From assembly GCF_007713685.1 (NCBI RefSeq), contig NZ_VMRJ01000001.1, positions 1,346,129 to 1,410,128 of the forward strand: a stretch of 64,000 nucleotides of DNA. The letters run 5' to 3'. The notes beneath the pieces were generated by a model. The model was given only the letters and a program-made list of their open reading frames with translations. It made no database searches and was not told the DNA's origin. This document shows positions 37,702 through 47,010 of the stretch, in pieces. The translations under genes were made by a program, and so were the position numbers. This DNA comes from Hymenobacter setariae (GTDB lineage Bacteria > Bacteroidota > Bacteroidia > Cytophagales > Hymenobacteraceae). Each line of letters begins with the position of its first letter. The first letter of the stretch is position 1.

Positions 37702-38832
37702 ATGGCTCGATATAGATGGTACATAGGGTGGCTCGTACTATTGCTGCCCATCGGGGCGCTTGCGCAGGTGCCCGTGGGCAATGGGCTACAAGGCACCTAT
37801 TATGCGGGTCATGACTTTGAGTACCAGTTGCTGACGCGCCGGGACGCGACGCTCAACTTTGACTGGCACGAACACCGGCCGGTGGCTGGGGTTGAAGCCG
37901 AACAGTTTTCTGTGCGCTGGACGGGCTGGCTAGTACCACCCATCACGGGCCGTTATGTGCTGCATCTCAGTATTGATGATGGCATTCGCTTGTGGGTCAA
38001 CGGGCGCTTGCTGCTCGATGATTGGCGCGACCAGGGACTCAATTATTATCAAGTAGCCGTTGACTTGCACGCCGGGCAGGCCTACCCTGTGCGCCTGGAC
38101 TATTGCCAGGCAACTGCCGCCACTCGCGTGCGCCTGGCGTGGGAACTGCCCCCTGTGCCAACTGCCCGAAGCAAGGGATACATCCCGCGTAAGGCGGCAG
38201 CGGACAACGTAGAAGCGGTTGTCATTCCCACCCGCTATTTATTTAGCTATGCCCCCACCCTGCCACCGGTTCCGCTGCTAGCTGAGGCGGTAGCTCCTAG
38301 TTCTTCACCAGTTGCCCAGCCGGCCGCCCCCACTAGCGTCCTGCTGGGCCGCTCAAGTGCTGGCCCCCTGGCAAAACCCCGGCCGCGCAGCTACTTACCT
38401 TTGCTGGAACGGGCCCCGCTCGCGTCCCCTAGGCCTACGCCGGTTGATTCGACGCGGACTTTGGCGATAGCCGCGCGCTTAGCAGCGGGTCATAAGGTGA
38501 CGCTACCGGCACTCTACTTTGCGCAGGGCCAAGCTGATTTACTGCCAACCGTGCAGGCGAGTCTGGACACCCTGGCGCAGGTGCTAGGGAGCCATCCGAC
38601 TTTGCGCTTGGAAGTGCAAGGCCACACCGATAACCAGGGCGACCCAGCCATCAATCAGCGACTTTCCCGGCAGCGCGCCGCGGCGGTGTGCACCTACTTA
38701 ACGGCTCACGGTGTCGCCGCGAGCCGCTTGCGTGCGGTCGGGTATGGGGGCTCGCGCCCGGTGGCGGATAACACCCAGCCGAACCAGCGGCCCCGTAATC
38801 GACGCGTCGTCTTGCAGCCACTCGAGCGGTAG
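37702..38832 (+). CDS. PA14 domain fused to OmpA-like peptidoglycan-binding domain, secreted
   Basis: The 376-residue product has a signal peptide ending GALAQ, a PA14 beta-barrel domain (about 28-155; LSIDDGIRLWVNGRLLLDDW is the classic core), a proline-rich linker (about 155-260) and an OmpA C-terminal domain (about 265-376) with VQGHTDNQGDPAINQRLSRQ and NRRVVLQP, the peptidoglycan contacts. PA14 often binds carbohydrate, so the protein may tether glycan to the cell wall from the outer membrane or periplasm. It is a single gene with no close partner on its strand. The domains are clear; the role is inferred. Confidence 0.88.
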   Translation: MARYRWYIGWLVLLLPIGALAQVPVGNGLQGTYYAGHDFEYQLLTRRDATLNFDWHEHRPVAGVEAEQFSVRWTGWLVPPITGRYVLHLSIDDGIRLWVNGRLLLDDWRDQGLNYYQVAVDLHAGQAYPVRLDYCQATAATRVRLAWELPPVPTARSKGYIPRKAAADNVEAVVIPTRYLFSYAPTLPPVPLLAEAVAPSSSPVAQPAAPTSVLLGRSSAGPLAKPRPRSYLPLLERAPLASPRPTPVDSTRTLAIAARLAAGHKVTLPALYFAQGQADLLPTVQASLDTLAQVLGSHPTLRLEVQGHTDNQGDPAINQRLSRQRAAAVCTYLTAHGVAASRLRAVGYGGSRPVADNTQPNQRPRNRRVVLQPLER

Positions 38833-39150
38833 TAGCCTATGTTGAGCCATCTTTTTAGCACAGACATGACCCCTGCTAAGTGCTAGAAATACATTCTCTG
38901 TGAATTCTCCCCAGTCCCGCGAGATAATTTCTGAACCCGTAGCTTACAAAAGAGCGGTAGCAATCCATTTATCGTCTGTCCGCTGGCAATTGCCGTCAGA
39001 AACATTTCTGGTAAGGAGTCCGATAACGCACGTTATGAGGAGTAGCACGATGATTGACAACCACCTGATTTCATGATGTTTATTAAAAAACCATTTAATA
39101 AACGTTATAAGTTCGACTATCTCTCTTTGGGTCGGCTACCATTACAACCC
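38833..39150. other. Convergent intergenic region (318 bp)
   Basis: Between the PA14-OmpA gene and the convergent sensor kinase gene. It contains an AT-rich hairpin (39078-39103). I saw no gene beyond an eight-codon frame at about 39051 that is probably chance. Confidence 0.4.
39078..39103. terminator. AT-rich perfect hairpin between convergent genes
   Basis: GTTTATTAAA (39078-39087) and TTTAATAAAC (39094-39103) form a 10-bp perfect stem with a 6-nt loop. It could terminate transcription from either side, though an AT-only stem is weak. Confidence 0.4.
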
Positions 39151-40506
39151 TTATGAAGCAGCCGGACCAGGAAACCACAATTGAAATGCACTACCCGCCC
39201 CCTCCACAGAATGAACCTGAATGCTGCCCTGGTGCAACTGCATAATCTGCTTGGCTAGGCTCAATCCAATACCGGAGCCGTTGAGGCGGGTGGTGAAAAA
39301 AGGAATAAAGATGCTGTCTAACATATCAGCGGCAATACCAGTCCCGTTGTCTTTCACCTCAATAACCACTCGTTCCTGTTCATCGAGCCAGGCCAGCAGG
39401 TTAATGCGAGGATTGGGGTTTTGGGTGACTGCTTGCGACGCATTGAGCACCAGATTGATGAGCACTTGCTCCAGCAGGTGGCCGTCGGCGTGTAAGGTGA
39501 GGTGGGCGGGCCGGACGCTGAGGGTGACCTCAACGCCTTGCGCAGCCAGTTGTTCCGCTAGGAGTTGCCGGGTGGTCTGCAGTAATTCCTGCACGTAGAG
39601 GGTAGTGCGCTGTGGCGAGGCCAGGGTGCTAAAGTCTCGGTATACCTGAGCGAAGCGCAGCAGCCCTTCGCTACGCTGCTGGATGATGCGAATGCCGGTG
39701 CCCACGTCGTCCAGCAACTCGCTGGGAACCTCCTGCTGCCAGGCACTCTGTACGTGGCGGCCCAACGAATCCGCCAGTGAAGCAATAGGGGCGACTGAGT
39801 TCATGATTTCGTGCGTCATCACCCGTAGCAGTTGCTGCCAGGCAGCCGTTTCGGTATCCGCCAGGGCCTGACTCACGTTCTTGAAGGCCAAGAGGGTAAA
39901 CGCTTCGCCTCGTAGCTTAAACTGGGTAGCCGACACGAGCAACTGCACCGTATGGGGACCCACTGTCAGCTTTACTACCGTGGGGTGGCCGGGTACCGCT
40001 CGGCAGATGGCTTCGTACAGGACTGGCTGCCGGGATTGCAGCGCCTGGATGTTTTTCAGGTACGGCAGATGCAGCGTCTGTTTAAATGCCTCGTTCACCC
40101 AGGCCACGGTGCCCGCCGCGTCGTAGGACACGATGCCGGTATCGAGCAGCGCTAGGATGGTTTGCAGATACTGAAACTGCCCTTCCTGCTCGGCCCGCAG
40201 CTCTCGAAATGTGGCGTTGACCTGGTTGAAGGCCTCGTGCAAAGGCCGCAGCGCCACCGGAACGGACTGGGCCGGGTAGTGCCGCGAGAAGTCGCGGTAC
40301 TTAAGGGCCAGGGTGAAGTCGGCCAAGGCCTGTTGGTCGCGCGTCAGGTAACGGGCCAGTTCTAAGACTAGGATTAGCAACAGTACTAGTGCCGCTATGG
40401 CTAGCCCGTAGGCGTGGTGCAGCGCAGCGTATCCACCCCCGCCTAACACGGCCACCAACAGTACCAAACGCCCCAGCAGGCGCACATCCAGGCTATTAAA
40501 TATCAT
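39151..40506 (-). CDS. Sensor histidine kinase (NtrY-like)
   Basis: The 451-residue product has two N-terminal membrane helices (about 10-55), a linker, a PAS domain (about 110-220, LALLDTGIVSYDAAGTVAWV), a HisKA-type motif MTHEIMNSVAPIASL and an HATPase domain with N-box INLVLNASQA, KDNGTGI and GSGIGLSLAKQI. It overlaps the upstream regulator gene by 11 bp and so is co-transcribed and probably phosphorylates it. It is divergent from the MacA-LolD-FtsX genes, a pairing common in Bacteroidota where such systems control an adjacent efflux pump. Confidence 0.9.
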   Translation of the reverse strand: MIFNSLDVRLLGRLVLLVAVLGGGGYAALHHAYGLAIAALVLLLILVLELARYLTRDQQALADFTLALKYRDFSRHYPAQSVPVALRPLHEAFNQVNATFRELRAEQEGQFQYLQTILALLDTGIVSYDAAGTVAWVNEAFKQTLHLPYLKNIQALQSRQPVLYEAICRAVPGHPTVVKLTVGPHTVQLLVSATQFKLRGEAFTLLAFKNVSQALADTETAAWQQLLRVMTHEIMNSVAPIASLADSLGRHVQSAWQQEVPSELLDDVGTGIRIIQQRSEGLLRFAQVYRDFSTLASPQRTTLYVQELLQTTRQLLAEQLAAQGVEVTLSVRPAHLTLHADGHLLEQVLINLVLNASQAVTQNPNPRINLLAWLDEQERVVIEVKDNGTGIAADMLDSIFIPFFTTRLNGSGIGLSLAKQIMQLHQGSIQVHSVEGAGSAFQLWFPGPAAS

Positions 40507-41875
40507 GCTTGTCGAGCCGACGGTAGAGAGCGGTGCGAGTGAGGCCTAGCTCCTTGGCCGCTTTGGTGAGGTTACCCTGGTGGCGCTCAATGGCCTGCTG
40601 GATGGTGTTTTTTTCTACTTCCAGCAGTGGCAGCGGCTGCTCAGCTACTGTCGCAGCTGGCGCTGTCGCTATGGAAGCAGTGACTGATTCGAGGTTCCGA
40701 AACGAAAAATCGGCCGGCAGTAGCACGGGGCCAGTTCCTAGGATAACGGCCCGCTCCACAGCGTGTTGCAACTCTCGCACATTCCCGGGCCAGGTGTGTT
40801 CGCGGAGCTTACGCAGGGCAGCGGCACTGAATTCTGGCACGGATTGCCGGTTGCGAACAGCATATACTTGCGCGAAATGCTGGGCCAGTAGCTGCACGTC
40901 GTCGCCCCGTTCGCGCAGGGGCGGCAGCGTGATTTCGACTGTGTTGAGGCGGTACATCAAGTCCTGGCGGAAAGCACCGCGGGCTACTAGGGCGTGCAAC
41001 GGGGCATTAGTAGCCGACAACAGGCGGATATCTACTGGTATGGGGGTATTGCTCCCTACGGGCACCACTTGGCGGTTTTGCAGGGCCGTGAGCAGCTTGG
41101 CTTGCTGCAGCAGGCCAATGTTACCAATCTCATCCAGAAACAAGGTTCCGCCGGTGGCCCCCTCAAACCGGCCCACGCGGCTGGCCTGTGCATCCGTGAA
41201 CGCGCCCTTGGTGTGGCCGAACAACTCACTTTCAAACAACCCCTCGCTAAGCGCGGCTACGTCGGCGGCCACAAAGGGCCGGGCAGCGCGACGCGACTGC
41301 TCGTGCAGGGACTTGGCGACTAATTCTTTGCCGGTACCATTCTCACCGAGCAGCAGCACGTTGGCTTCAGTCGGGGCAACCTTTTCAATGATAGCGCGCA
41401 CTTCCTGCATGGCAGCCGACTCGCCCAGTAAAGCAGTAGTTACGGCTGGCTCAGGTGGCTTTTTCGGGCTACCCCCACTTTTGCTGCCGGGTTTAGGTTG
41501 GAGGGCGGCCAGCGTTTGCAGCAGCTGCTCATTGTGCCAGGGCTTGAGCAGGAAATCGGTGGCGCCGGCTTTGAGGGCACGCACCGCCGTGCGTACGTCG
41601 CCGTAGGCCGTCATCAGAATAACGGCGGTGGTGGGGTCGTACTCCCGGATGCGGCCCAGCCAGTAGAACCCTTCGTTGCCCGTCGCCTGGCCGCTGCGGT
41701 AATTCATGTCGAGCAGCACGGCGTCGAAGTGCTGCTGGCGAAGCAGGGAGAGCAGCAGCTCCGGGTTTTTCTCCGTTACCACTTCCCGCACCTCGGTTTT
41801 GAGCAGCAACTTGAGGGCGAACAGCACATCGGGCTCATCGTCCACCACCAGGATGCGGGCATGCTTAAGAATCAT
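40496..41875 (-). CDS. NtrC-family sigma-54-type response regulator
   Basis: The 459-residue product begins at ATG 41875 (MILKHARILVVDDEPD; the frame is open to 41938). The receiver has the phospho-acceptor in VLLDMNY and a longer loop (RSGQATGNEG) than usual, as in a Bacteroidota subgroup. The AAA+ domain has Walker A GENGTGKE and [11 protein letters not shown]; the sigma-54 loop reads GAFTDA instead of GAFTGA. A Fis-type helix-turn-helix ends the protein (GNLTKAAKELGLTRTALYRR). It is probably the activator of the divergent efflux operon through the tandem repeat at 42014-42053; that target is inferred. Confidence 0.92.
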   Translation of the reverse strand: MILKHARILVVDDEPDVLFALKLLLKTEVREVVTEKNPELLLSLLRQQHFDAVLLDMNYRSGQATGNEGFYWLGRIREYDPTTAVILMTAYGDVRTAVRALKAGATDFLLKPWHNEQLLQTLAALQPKPGSKSGGSPKKPPEPAVTTALLGESAAMQEVRAIIEKVAPTEANVLLLGENGTGKELVAKSLHEQSRRAARPFVAADVAALSEGLFESELFGHTKGAFTDAQASRVGRFEGATGGTLFLDEIGNIGLLQQAKLLTALQNRQVVPVGSNTPIPVDIRLLSATNAPLHALVARGAFRQDLMYRLNTVEITLPPLRERGDDVQLLAQHFAQVYAVRNRQSVPEFSAAALRKLREHTWPGNVRELQHAVERAVILGTGPVLLPADFSFRNLESVTASIATAPAATVAEQPLPLLEVEKNTIQQAIERHQGNLTKAAKELGLTRTALYRRLDKHDI

Positions 41876-42177
41876 GAAAAAAGAATGGGTAGAACGTAAA
41901 AGTCGGGGTTCTCTGGTCCCCGTACCAACCCAGGCCACATAAACCGTGCAGGCTTCTGAAAATACTGGATTTGACCCGGCTAAGCCGTTTGCTGCTCGCC
42001 AAACGCTTTGAACTGTATCAGAACCGAACGGTCAAGTGTATCAAAACCGGACGCTTGGTGGCAGCTGGCAAACAAGGTTTAAATACACACTTTTGATTGT
42101 CAATTATTTATGAGTAAGGCATTGTTCTTGGCATTTCCGGTCAATAGCTTTTGCGACTAGTGCCTGCGCCGAATCGA
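41876..42177. other. Divergent regulatory region (302 bp)
   Basis: Between the two-component system and the efflux operon. It holds the tandem direct repeat at 42014-42053. I looked for a GG-N10-GC sigma-54 promoter between the repeat and 42178 and found no good match. Confidence 0.5.
42014..42053. promoter_or_regulatory. Tandem 17-bp direct repeat, candidate activator site
   Basis: TGTATCAGAACCGAACG (42014-42030) and TGTATCAAAACCGGACG (42037-42053) match at 15 of 17 positions with a 23-bp period, about two helical turns. It lies 125 bp upstream of the efflux ATG, a position suited to an NtrC-type upstream activating sequence. Confidence 0.6.
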
Positions 42178-43437
42178 ATGGATGTCCTGATACCTAAGAA
42201 TAAGTGGTCGTTTGTTACCCGCTGGTGGTGGCTAGGGGCCCTGCTGCTGGCGGGCATGGCCGCGGCCAGGCTCTACTGGCCGCGGCCGGGCCAGCGGCTG
42301 CACGTCGCGGCCAGCCGGCTGACCATCAGTTCTGTCACCCGGGGCAACTTCCAAGAATTCACGGCCATCGACGGGGTCGTGCAGCCGCTGCACACCGTGT
42401 ACCTGGACGCGGCCGAGGCAGGCACGGTGCAGCAAGTACTAGTGGAAGAAGGCACGACCTTAACGGCGGGCCAGCCCCTGCTCCGGCTGGCTAACCCCGA
42501 CTTGCAGCTGGAAATGGTGAACCGCGAAACGGCCGTGTACGACCTGATGAACAACCTGCGCAACACCCGCAACCAACTGCTGCAAAACCGCATTCTGCGC
42601 CAAAACCAGCTGGCCGACATCGACTTCCAATTGGCCGAGGCCCGTCGGGTGTTTGACACCAACCAAGTGCTCTACGACCAGAAGGTGATTGCGCGGCAGG
42701 ATTACCTGCAAAGCCAGAACGCCTACCGCTACCAGCGACGCCGGCGGCAACTCACGCAGCAGACCCTGCGCCAGGATTCGGTGGCCATGCAACAGCAGCT
42801 GGGCACCATGCAGGAGTCGGTGCAGCGCATGACCAGTAACCTGGCCCTGATGCGGCGCAAGATGGACGACCTGCTGCTGCGGGCCCCGGTGGGCGGGCGG
42901 CTCAGCTCGCTGGCCGCGGAAGTGGGCGAGGCCAAAACGCGGGGCCAGCGCCTGGGGCAGATTGATGCGCTGGCGGGCGTGAAACTGCACGCCGCGGTGG
43001 ACGAGTTTTACATTGCCCGCATCGCGACTGGTCAGGTGGGCGAAGTAGTTGTGGATGGCCAGGCGTATGCTTTGCGCGTGACCAAAATCTTCGCGCAAGT
43101 GGCCAAAGGCGTACAAATCGACTTGGCCTTTACCGGTGCCCTACCACCGGGCCTACGGCGGGGCCAGACCCTACCCATTCGGCTGGCGCTGAGCGCAAAG
43201 GCCCCAGCGGTGCTGCTGCCCAAAGGGGGCTTTTACCAGCAAACTGTGGGCAACTGGGCGTTCAAGCTAGCGGCCGACGGCACCCGGGCCGAGCGGGTAG
43301 CCATCCGGCTGGGCCGGCAGAACCCCGACTACTACGAGGTGCTGGCCGGCCTGCAACCCGGCGACCAGGTCGTGACCTCCAGCTACGAAGGCTACGCCGA
43401 CCAGCAGGAGCTGGTACTGGACAATGACCGCCCCTAG
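42178..43437 (+). CDS. MacA/HlyD-family periplasmic adaptor of an ABC efflux system
   Basis: Membrane fusion proteins link an inner-membrane ABC transporter to the outer membrane. The 419-residue product has one N-terminal membrane helix (about 13-35), a lipoyl-like half (AGTVQQVLVEEGTTLTAGQP), a long coiled-coil hairpin rich in Gln/Arg (about 110-230), the second lipoyl half (LLLRAPVGGRL) and a beta-barrel plus membrane-proximal domain. ATG 42178 is chosen over the upstream TTG at 42151 because it starts just before the basic segment of the membrane anchor. It is the first gene of a three-gene operon with the ATPase and permease. Confidence 0.88.
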   Translation: MDVLIPKNKWSFVTRWWWLGALLLAGMAAARLYWPRPGQRLHVAASRLTISSVTRGNFQEFTAIDGVVQPLHTVYLDAAEAGTVQQVLVEEGTTLTAGQPLLRLANPDLQLEMVNRETAVYDLMNNLRNTRNQLLQNRILRQNQLADIDFQLAEARRVFDTNQVLYDQKVIARQDYLQSQNAYRYQRRRRQLTQQTLRQDSVAMQQQLGTMQESVQRMTSNLALMRRKMDDLLLRAPVGGRLSSLAAEVGEAKTRGQRLGQIDALAGVKLHAAVDEFYIARIATGQVGEVVVDGQAYALRVTKIFAQVAKGVQIDLAFTGALPPGLRRGQTLPIRLALSAKAPAVLLPKGGFYQQTVGNWAFKLAADGTRAERVAIRLGRQNPDYYEVLAGLQPGDQVVTSSYEGYADQQELVLDNDRP

Positions 43438-43461
43438 GTAACTAAAATTGACCATCAAAGC

Positions 43462-44154
43462 ATGAACCTCATGATTAAGACCGACAACCTGGAGAAGGTG
43501 TACCGCACCGAGGAGGTGCAAACCAAGGCGCTCAACCACGTCTCGCTGACGGTGGAGCAGGGGGAGTTTGTGGCCATCATGGGTCCCTCAGGTTGCGGCA
43601 AATCAACGCTGCTCAACCTGCTGGGCCTGCTCGATGAGCCCGACGGCGGCAGCCTGCAACTGCTGGGCACCGAAACCAGCCGCTACTCCGAGCGGCAGCG
43701 GGCCGAGCTGCGCAAACGCAGCCTGGGCTTCGTGTTCCAGAGCTTCAACCTGATTGACGAGCTGACGGTGTTCGAGAACGTGGAATTGCCCCTGCGCTAC
43801 CTCGGCGTGGGGGCAGCTGAGCGGCGGCAGCGAGTGGAACAAGTGTTGGAGAAAATGCAGCTGCTGCACCGGCGCAACCACTTTCCGCTGCAACTCTCGG
43901 GTGGGCAGCAGCAGCGCGTGGCTGTGGCCCGCGCCGTGGTGAACGCCCCGCCGCTGCTGCTGGCCGACGAGCCCACCGGCAACCTCGACTCGGCCAGCGG
44001 CCACGACGTGCTGGGCCTGCTGACGGAATTGAACGAGGCGGGCACCACCGTGCTCATGGTCACGCACTCTGAGCACGACGCCCGGTACGCCCGGCGCGTC
44101 ATCCGCTTGCTCGACGGGCAGGTAGTGCTGGAAAACAGCCGCAGCCAATTCTAA
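43462..44154 (+). CDS. ABC transporter ATP-binding protein (MacB/LolD type)
   Basis: The 230-residue ATPase has Walker A GPSGCGKST, the signature LSGGQQQRVAVARA, Walker B LLLADEPTGNLD and the switch histidine in VTHSEHDARYA. Length and motifs match the LolD/MacB class that powers FtsX-like permeases by mechanotransmission instead of transport through the pore. It is 24 bp after the adaptor gene and 21 bp before the permease. ATG 43471 is a possible alternative start. Confidence 0.93.
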   Translation: MNLMIKTDNLEKVYRTEEVQTKALNHVSLTVEQGEFVAIMGPSGCGKSTLLNLLGLLDEPDGGSLQLLGTETSRYSERQRAELRKRSLGFVFQSFNLIDELTVFENVELPLRYLGVGAAERRQRVEQVLEKMQLLHRRNHFPLQLSGGQQQRVAVARAVVNAPPLLLADEPTGNLDSASGHDVLGLLTELNEAGTTVLMVTHSEHDARYARRVIRLLDGQVVLENSRSQF

Positions 44155-44175
44155 CCGATTCCTCCTCCTTCGGCC

Positions 44176-46536
44176 ATGCTTCCCTACCCCCTGCTGCTCC
44201 TCTACCGCAACTTTAAGCGGTTCAAAAGCACGTTCTTCATCAACCTGATTGGCCTCTCGACTGGCCTGGCCTGCGCGCTGCTCATTTACCTCTGGATAAG
44301 CGACGAGCGCAGCTTCGACCGCTACCACGCCCTGGACGGCCGGCTCTACCAAGTGATGGAAAACCGCCGCACCGCCGCCGGCATCGAGACCCAAGGCGGT
44401 ACCATGCCGCTGTTGGCCGAGGCCCTGCGGCGGGAAATGCCGGAGATTGAATTAGTGGCCACCACCACGCCGGTCCCGTTTTTCCCCCCTTTCACGCTGG
44501 CGGCGGGCGGCCGGCAGCTCACCGCCGTCCCCAAATACGCGGACCCAGCCTTCTTCCAGCTGTTTTCCTACCCCCTGCTGGTGGGCACCCCCGCCACGGT
44601 GCTGCAAGATAAACATGCTATGGTGCTTTCCGAAGCTCTGGCTACCAAGCTCTTTGGGTCGGCGCAGCGCAGTCTGGGCAAAGCTGTGAAATGGCAAATG
44701 GCCGCCGATAGCATGCAGACCAGCCTGGTGGCCGGGGTGTTTGCCGGGGTGCCGCGCAACTCGTCCGAGCAGTTTGACTTTGTGCTGCCGTTTGCCTCTT
44801 TCAAGGACCGGATGCAGATGAGCGAGACCATCAAGTGGGACGACGACGGCCCCTTTACCACCTACTTAGCCTTGAAGGAGGGGGCCGACCCCGCGCAGTT
44901 TCAAGCCAAGTTGGCGGGGTTGTTGAAAACCAAAAGCGCGCAGGCCCAGGCTCAGGGGCGCACGCTGTTCATGCGGCCGTTCGCGGCGGGGTACCTGCAC
45001 GGCACCTACGAAAACGGCGTCGCCACCGGAGGGCGCATTGTCTACGTGCGGCTGTTTGCCCTGATTGCCGGGCTCATTCTGGTGATTGCCAGCATCAATT
45101 TCATGAACCTGTTCACCGCCAAGGCCTCGCGGCGGGTAAAGGAAGTGGGCATTCGCAAGGCCCTGGGGGCAAGCCGCGCCGCGCTGGTGGGGCAGTACCT
45201 GACCGAGTCCGTGGTGATGGCCTTACTGGCCTTGGTCGTGGCCGTGGGGCTGGTGCAGCTCGTGCTCCCGCAGTTCAGCGAGCTGACGGGCAAGCCGCTA
45301 GCCTTGCGGTGGGAGCCGCAAGTAGTGGCAGCCGGCCTGGCCTTGGCGCTGGGTACGGGGCTGCTGGCGGGCAGCTACCCCGCATTCTACCTGTCGGGTT
45401 TCCAGCCGGCGGCCGTGCTGAAAGGCAAGCTGCCAACCAAAGCCGGCGACGTGTGGACGCGCCAGGGCTTGGTAGTGCTGCAATTCACGCTTTCGGTGCT
45501 GTTCATCGTAGCCGTGGTAGTGGTCAACGCGCAGCTAGCGTTCGTGCAGCGCCAACCGCTGGGCTACGACAAGGCGCACGTGCTCCGCTTTGATACGGGC
45601 GGCAAGGCGGCGCGCCAGCAGACGGCGTTTCTGGCCGAGGTGAAGAAATTGGCCGGCGTCGTGCAGGCGTCTACCGTCTTGGGCGGCTTCCTGGGGGGGC
45701 GCCACGTGGAGGAGATGAGCTGGCGGGGGAAGCGCTTGCCAGTGGGGACGATGCTGGTCAACTACGACCTGTTGGAAACGATGGGCATGCACCTGGTAGC
45801 CGGCCGCAGCTTTGCGCCGCAGTTCCGCGCCGATAGCGCCGCCATTATCGTCAACCAGTCCCTGGTGGCTGGCCTGGGCATGCCGGACCCCGTGGGCCAG
45901 CAATTCGACGGGCGCCGCATCGTGGGCGTGGTCCGCGACTTCCATTACGAGTCACTGCACGAAAAAATCAAACCCCTGCTCCTCCAACTCGACCCCTCGA
46001 TAAATACGGTGCTAGTGAAGCTCCAGCCGGGCGCGGAGCAGGCCACGATTGCGCGGCTTCAGCAACTGTACGCCGCCTACAACCCCGGCTTTACGCTCGA
46101 CTACACATTTCTGGACGCCGACTACCAGGCCCAGTACGTGGCCGAGCGGCGGGTGGCGGTGCTCGCCCGCTACTTTGCTGGGCTAGCCATTCTCATTTCC
46201 GCCCTAGGCCTGCTGGGGCTGGCGGCCTTCACCGCCGAGCGGCGGCGCAAGGAAATCGGTATCCGCAAGACCCTAGGCGCGAGTGAGCTGGGCATCGTGT
46301 GGCTGTTGACCGGCAGCCTGACCTGGCTGGTTGTTGTGGCTATCGTCTTGGCGCTGCCCCTGAGCTACCTGCTGATGCAGCGGTGGCTGGAAGGCTTTGC
46401 CTACCGCGTGGCGTGGCAGTGGTGGTACTTCGCCGCAGCCGGCCTAGGGGCCCTGCTCATTGCCTGGCTCACCGTGAGCGTGCAGGCCTGGCGAGCCGCC
46501 CGCCGCAACCCCGTGCTGAGCCTGCGGGCAGAGTGA
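44176..46536 (+). CDS. MacB-like FtsX-domain ABC permease
   Basis: The 786-residue permease has the Bacteroidota layout of two four-helix-related halves: an N-terminal membrane helix (INLIGLSTGLACALLIYLWI), a large periplasmic MacB_PCD domain, three FtsX helices (about 290-400, with RRVKEVGIRKALGASRAALV), a second N-terminal-like helix and periplasmic domain, and a final set of FtsX helices (RRKEIGIRKTLGASELGIV). The repeated GIRK-LGAS motif marks the coupling helices contacting the ATPase. With the adaptor and ATPase it forms a tripartite export pump; the substrate is unknown. The 3' end is followed by a long AT-rich gene-poor stretch. Confidence 0.92.
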   Translation: MLPYPLLLLYRNFKRFKSTFFINLIGLSTGLACALLIYLWISDERSFDRYHALDGRLYQVMENRRTAAGIETQGGTMPLLAEALRREMPEIELVATTTPVPFFPPFTLAAGGRQLTAVPKYADPAFFQLFSYPLLVGTPATVLQDKHAMVLSEALATKLFGSAQRSLGKAVKWQMAADSMQTSLVAGVFAGVPRNSSEQFDFVLPFASFKDRMQMSETIKWDDDGPFTTYLALKEGADPAQFQAKLAGLLKTKSAQAQAQGRTLFMRPFAAGYLHGTYENGVATGGRIVYVRLFALIAGLILVIASINFMNLFTAKASRRVKEVGIRKALGASRAALVGQYLTESVVMALLALVVAVGLVQLVLPQFSELTGKPLALRWEPQVVAAGLALALGTGLLAGSYPAFYLSGFQPAAVLKGKLPTKAGDVWTRQGLVVLQFTLSVLFIVAVVVVNAQLAFVQRQPLGYDKAHVLRFDTGGKAARQQTAFLAEVKKLAGVVQASTVLGGFLGGRHVEEMSWRGKRLPVGTMLVNYDLLETMGMHLVAGRSFAPQFRADSAAIIVNQSLVAGLGMPDPVGQQFDGRRIVGVVRDFHYESLHEKIKPLLLQLDPSINTVLVKLQPGAEQATIARLQQLYAAYNPGFTLDYTFLDADYQAQYVAERRVAVLARYFAGLAILISALGLLGLAAFTAERRRKEIGIRKTLGASELGIVWLLTGSLTWLVVVAIVLALPLSYLLMQRWLEGFAYRVAWQWWYFAAAGLGALLIAWLTVSVQAWRAARRNPVLSLRAE

Positions 46537-46976
46537 TAGGGAACAAATAGGCTGTCTGCTCTGAACTATTTAACGCCAATGTGTTACTCTCGTAAATTAG
46601 GAAATATTGTTCAACAATGCTGCCTATCAGTATTCTCTATTTATACTACTCGCTGCCTCAAAAGCACCACACTAGACCCAGTGGTTATATAACCTACTTA
46701 AACCATAATTTTCTAAATCATACTCTAAATCACTGATTATATAATTGAACAAAAGAGAGAACAGCTGCTAGCTCAGCATTGACAGCCATCCTCCTTTTGT
46801 TCAAATTTTAATTTTTTTGCATTTTAATAACAATTATTTATACTGTTTGAGGCCGATTAGAATAAACTCTTGTAAGGATAGATGTCGCAAATTAATTTTA
46901 ACTACTTCCCATCAATGCCTCGCATATAGTTTGGGTACCTTAGTTACGCCGCTTAGATGCAATTTCGGGATGGCTA

Positions 46977-47010
46977 CATGCCAATGAACTCGCAACTTTT
47001 CATTGGCATG
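46977..47010. repeat. Perfect 12-bp inverted repeat hairpin
   Basis: CATGCCAATGAA (46977-46988) and TTCATTGGCATG (46999-47010) are exact reverse complements with a 10-nt loop. No T-tract follows in the plus direction. It stands alone, about 450 bp from the permease stop, with no gene nearby. Confidence 0.6.

Noticed and set aside
39051..39077. Eight-codon ORF with a GAGGAG-like ribosome site
   Set aside because: Too short and in a convergent intergenic region with no leader function to serve.
40533..41606. 357-codon open frame on the plus strand
   Set aside because: It lies opposite the NtrC-type regulator gene, whose domains are intact; the translation is Ser/Arg-rich without motifs, as expected of a GC-rich antisense frame.
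44835..45593. 252-codon plus-strand frame
   Set aside because: Shadow of the FtsX permease gene, which has clear paired motifs in the other frame.
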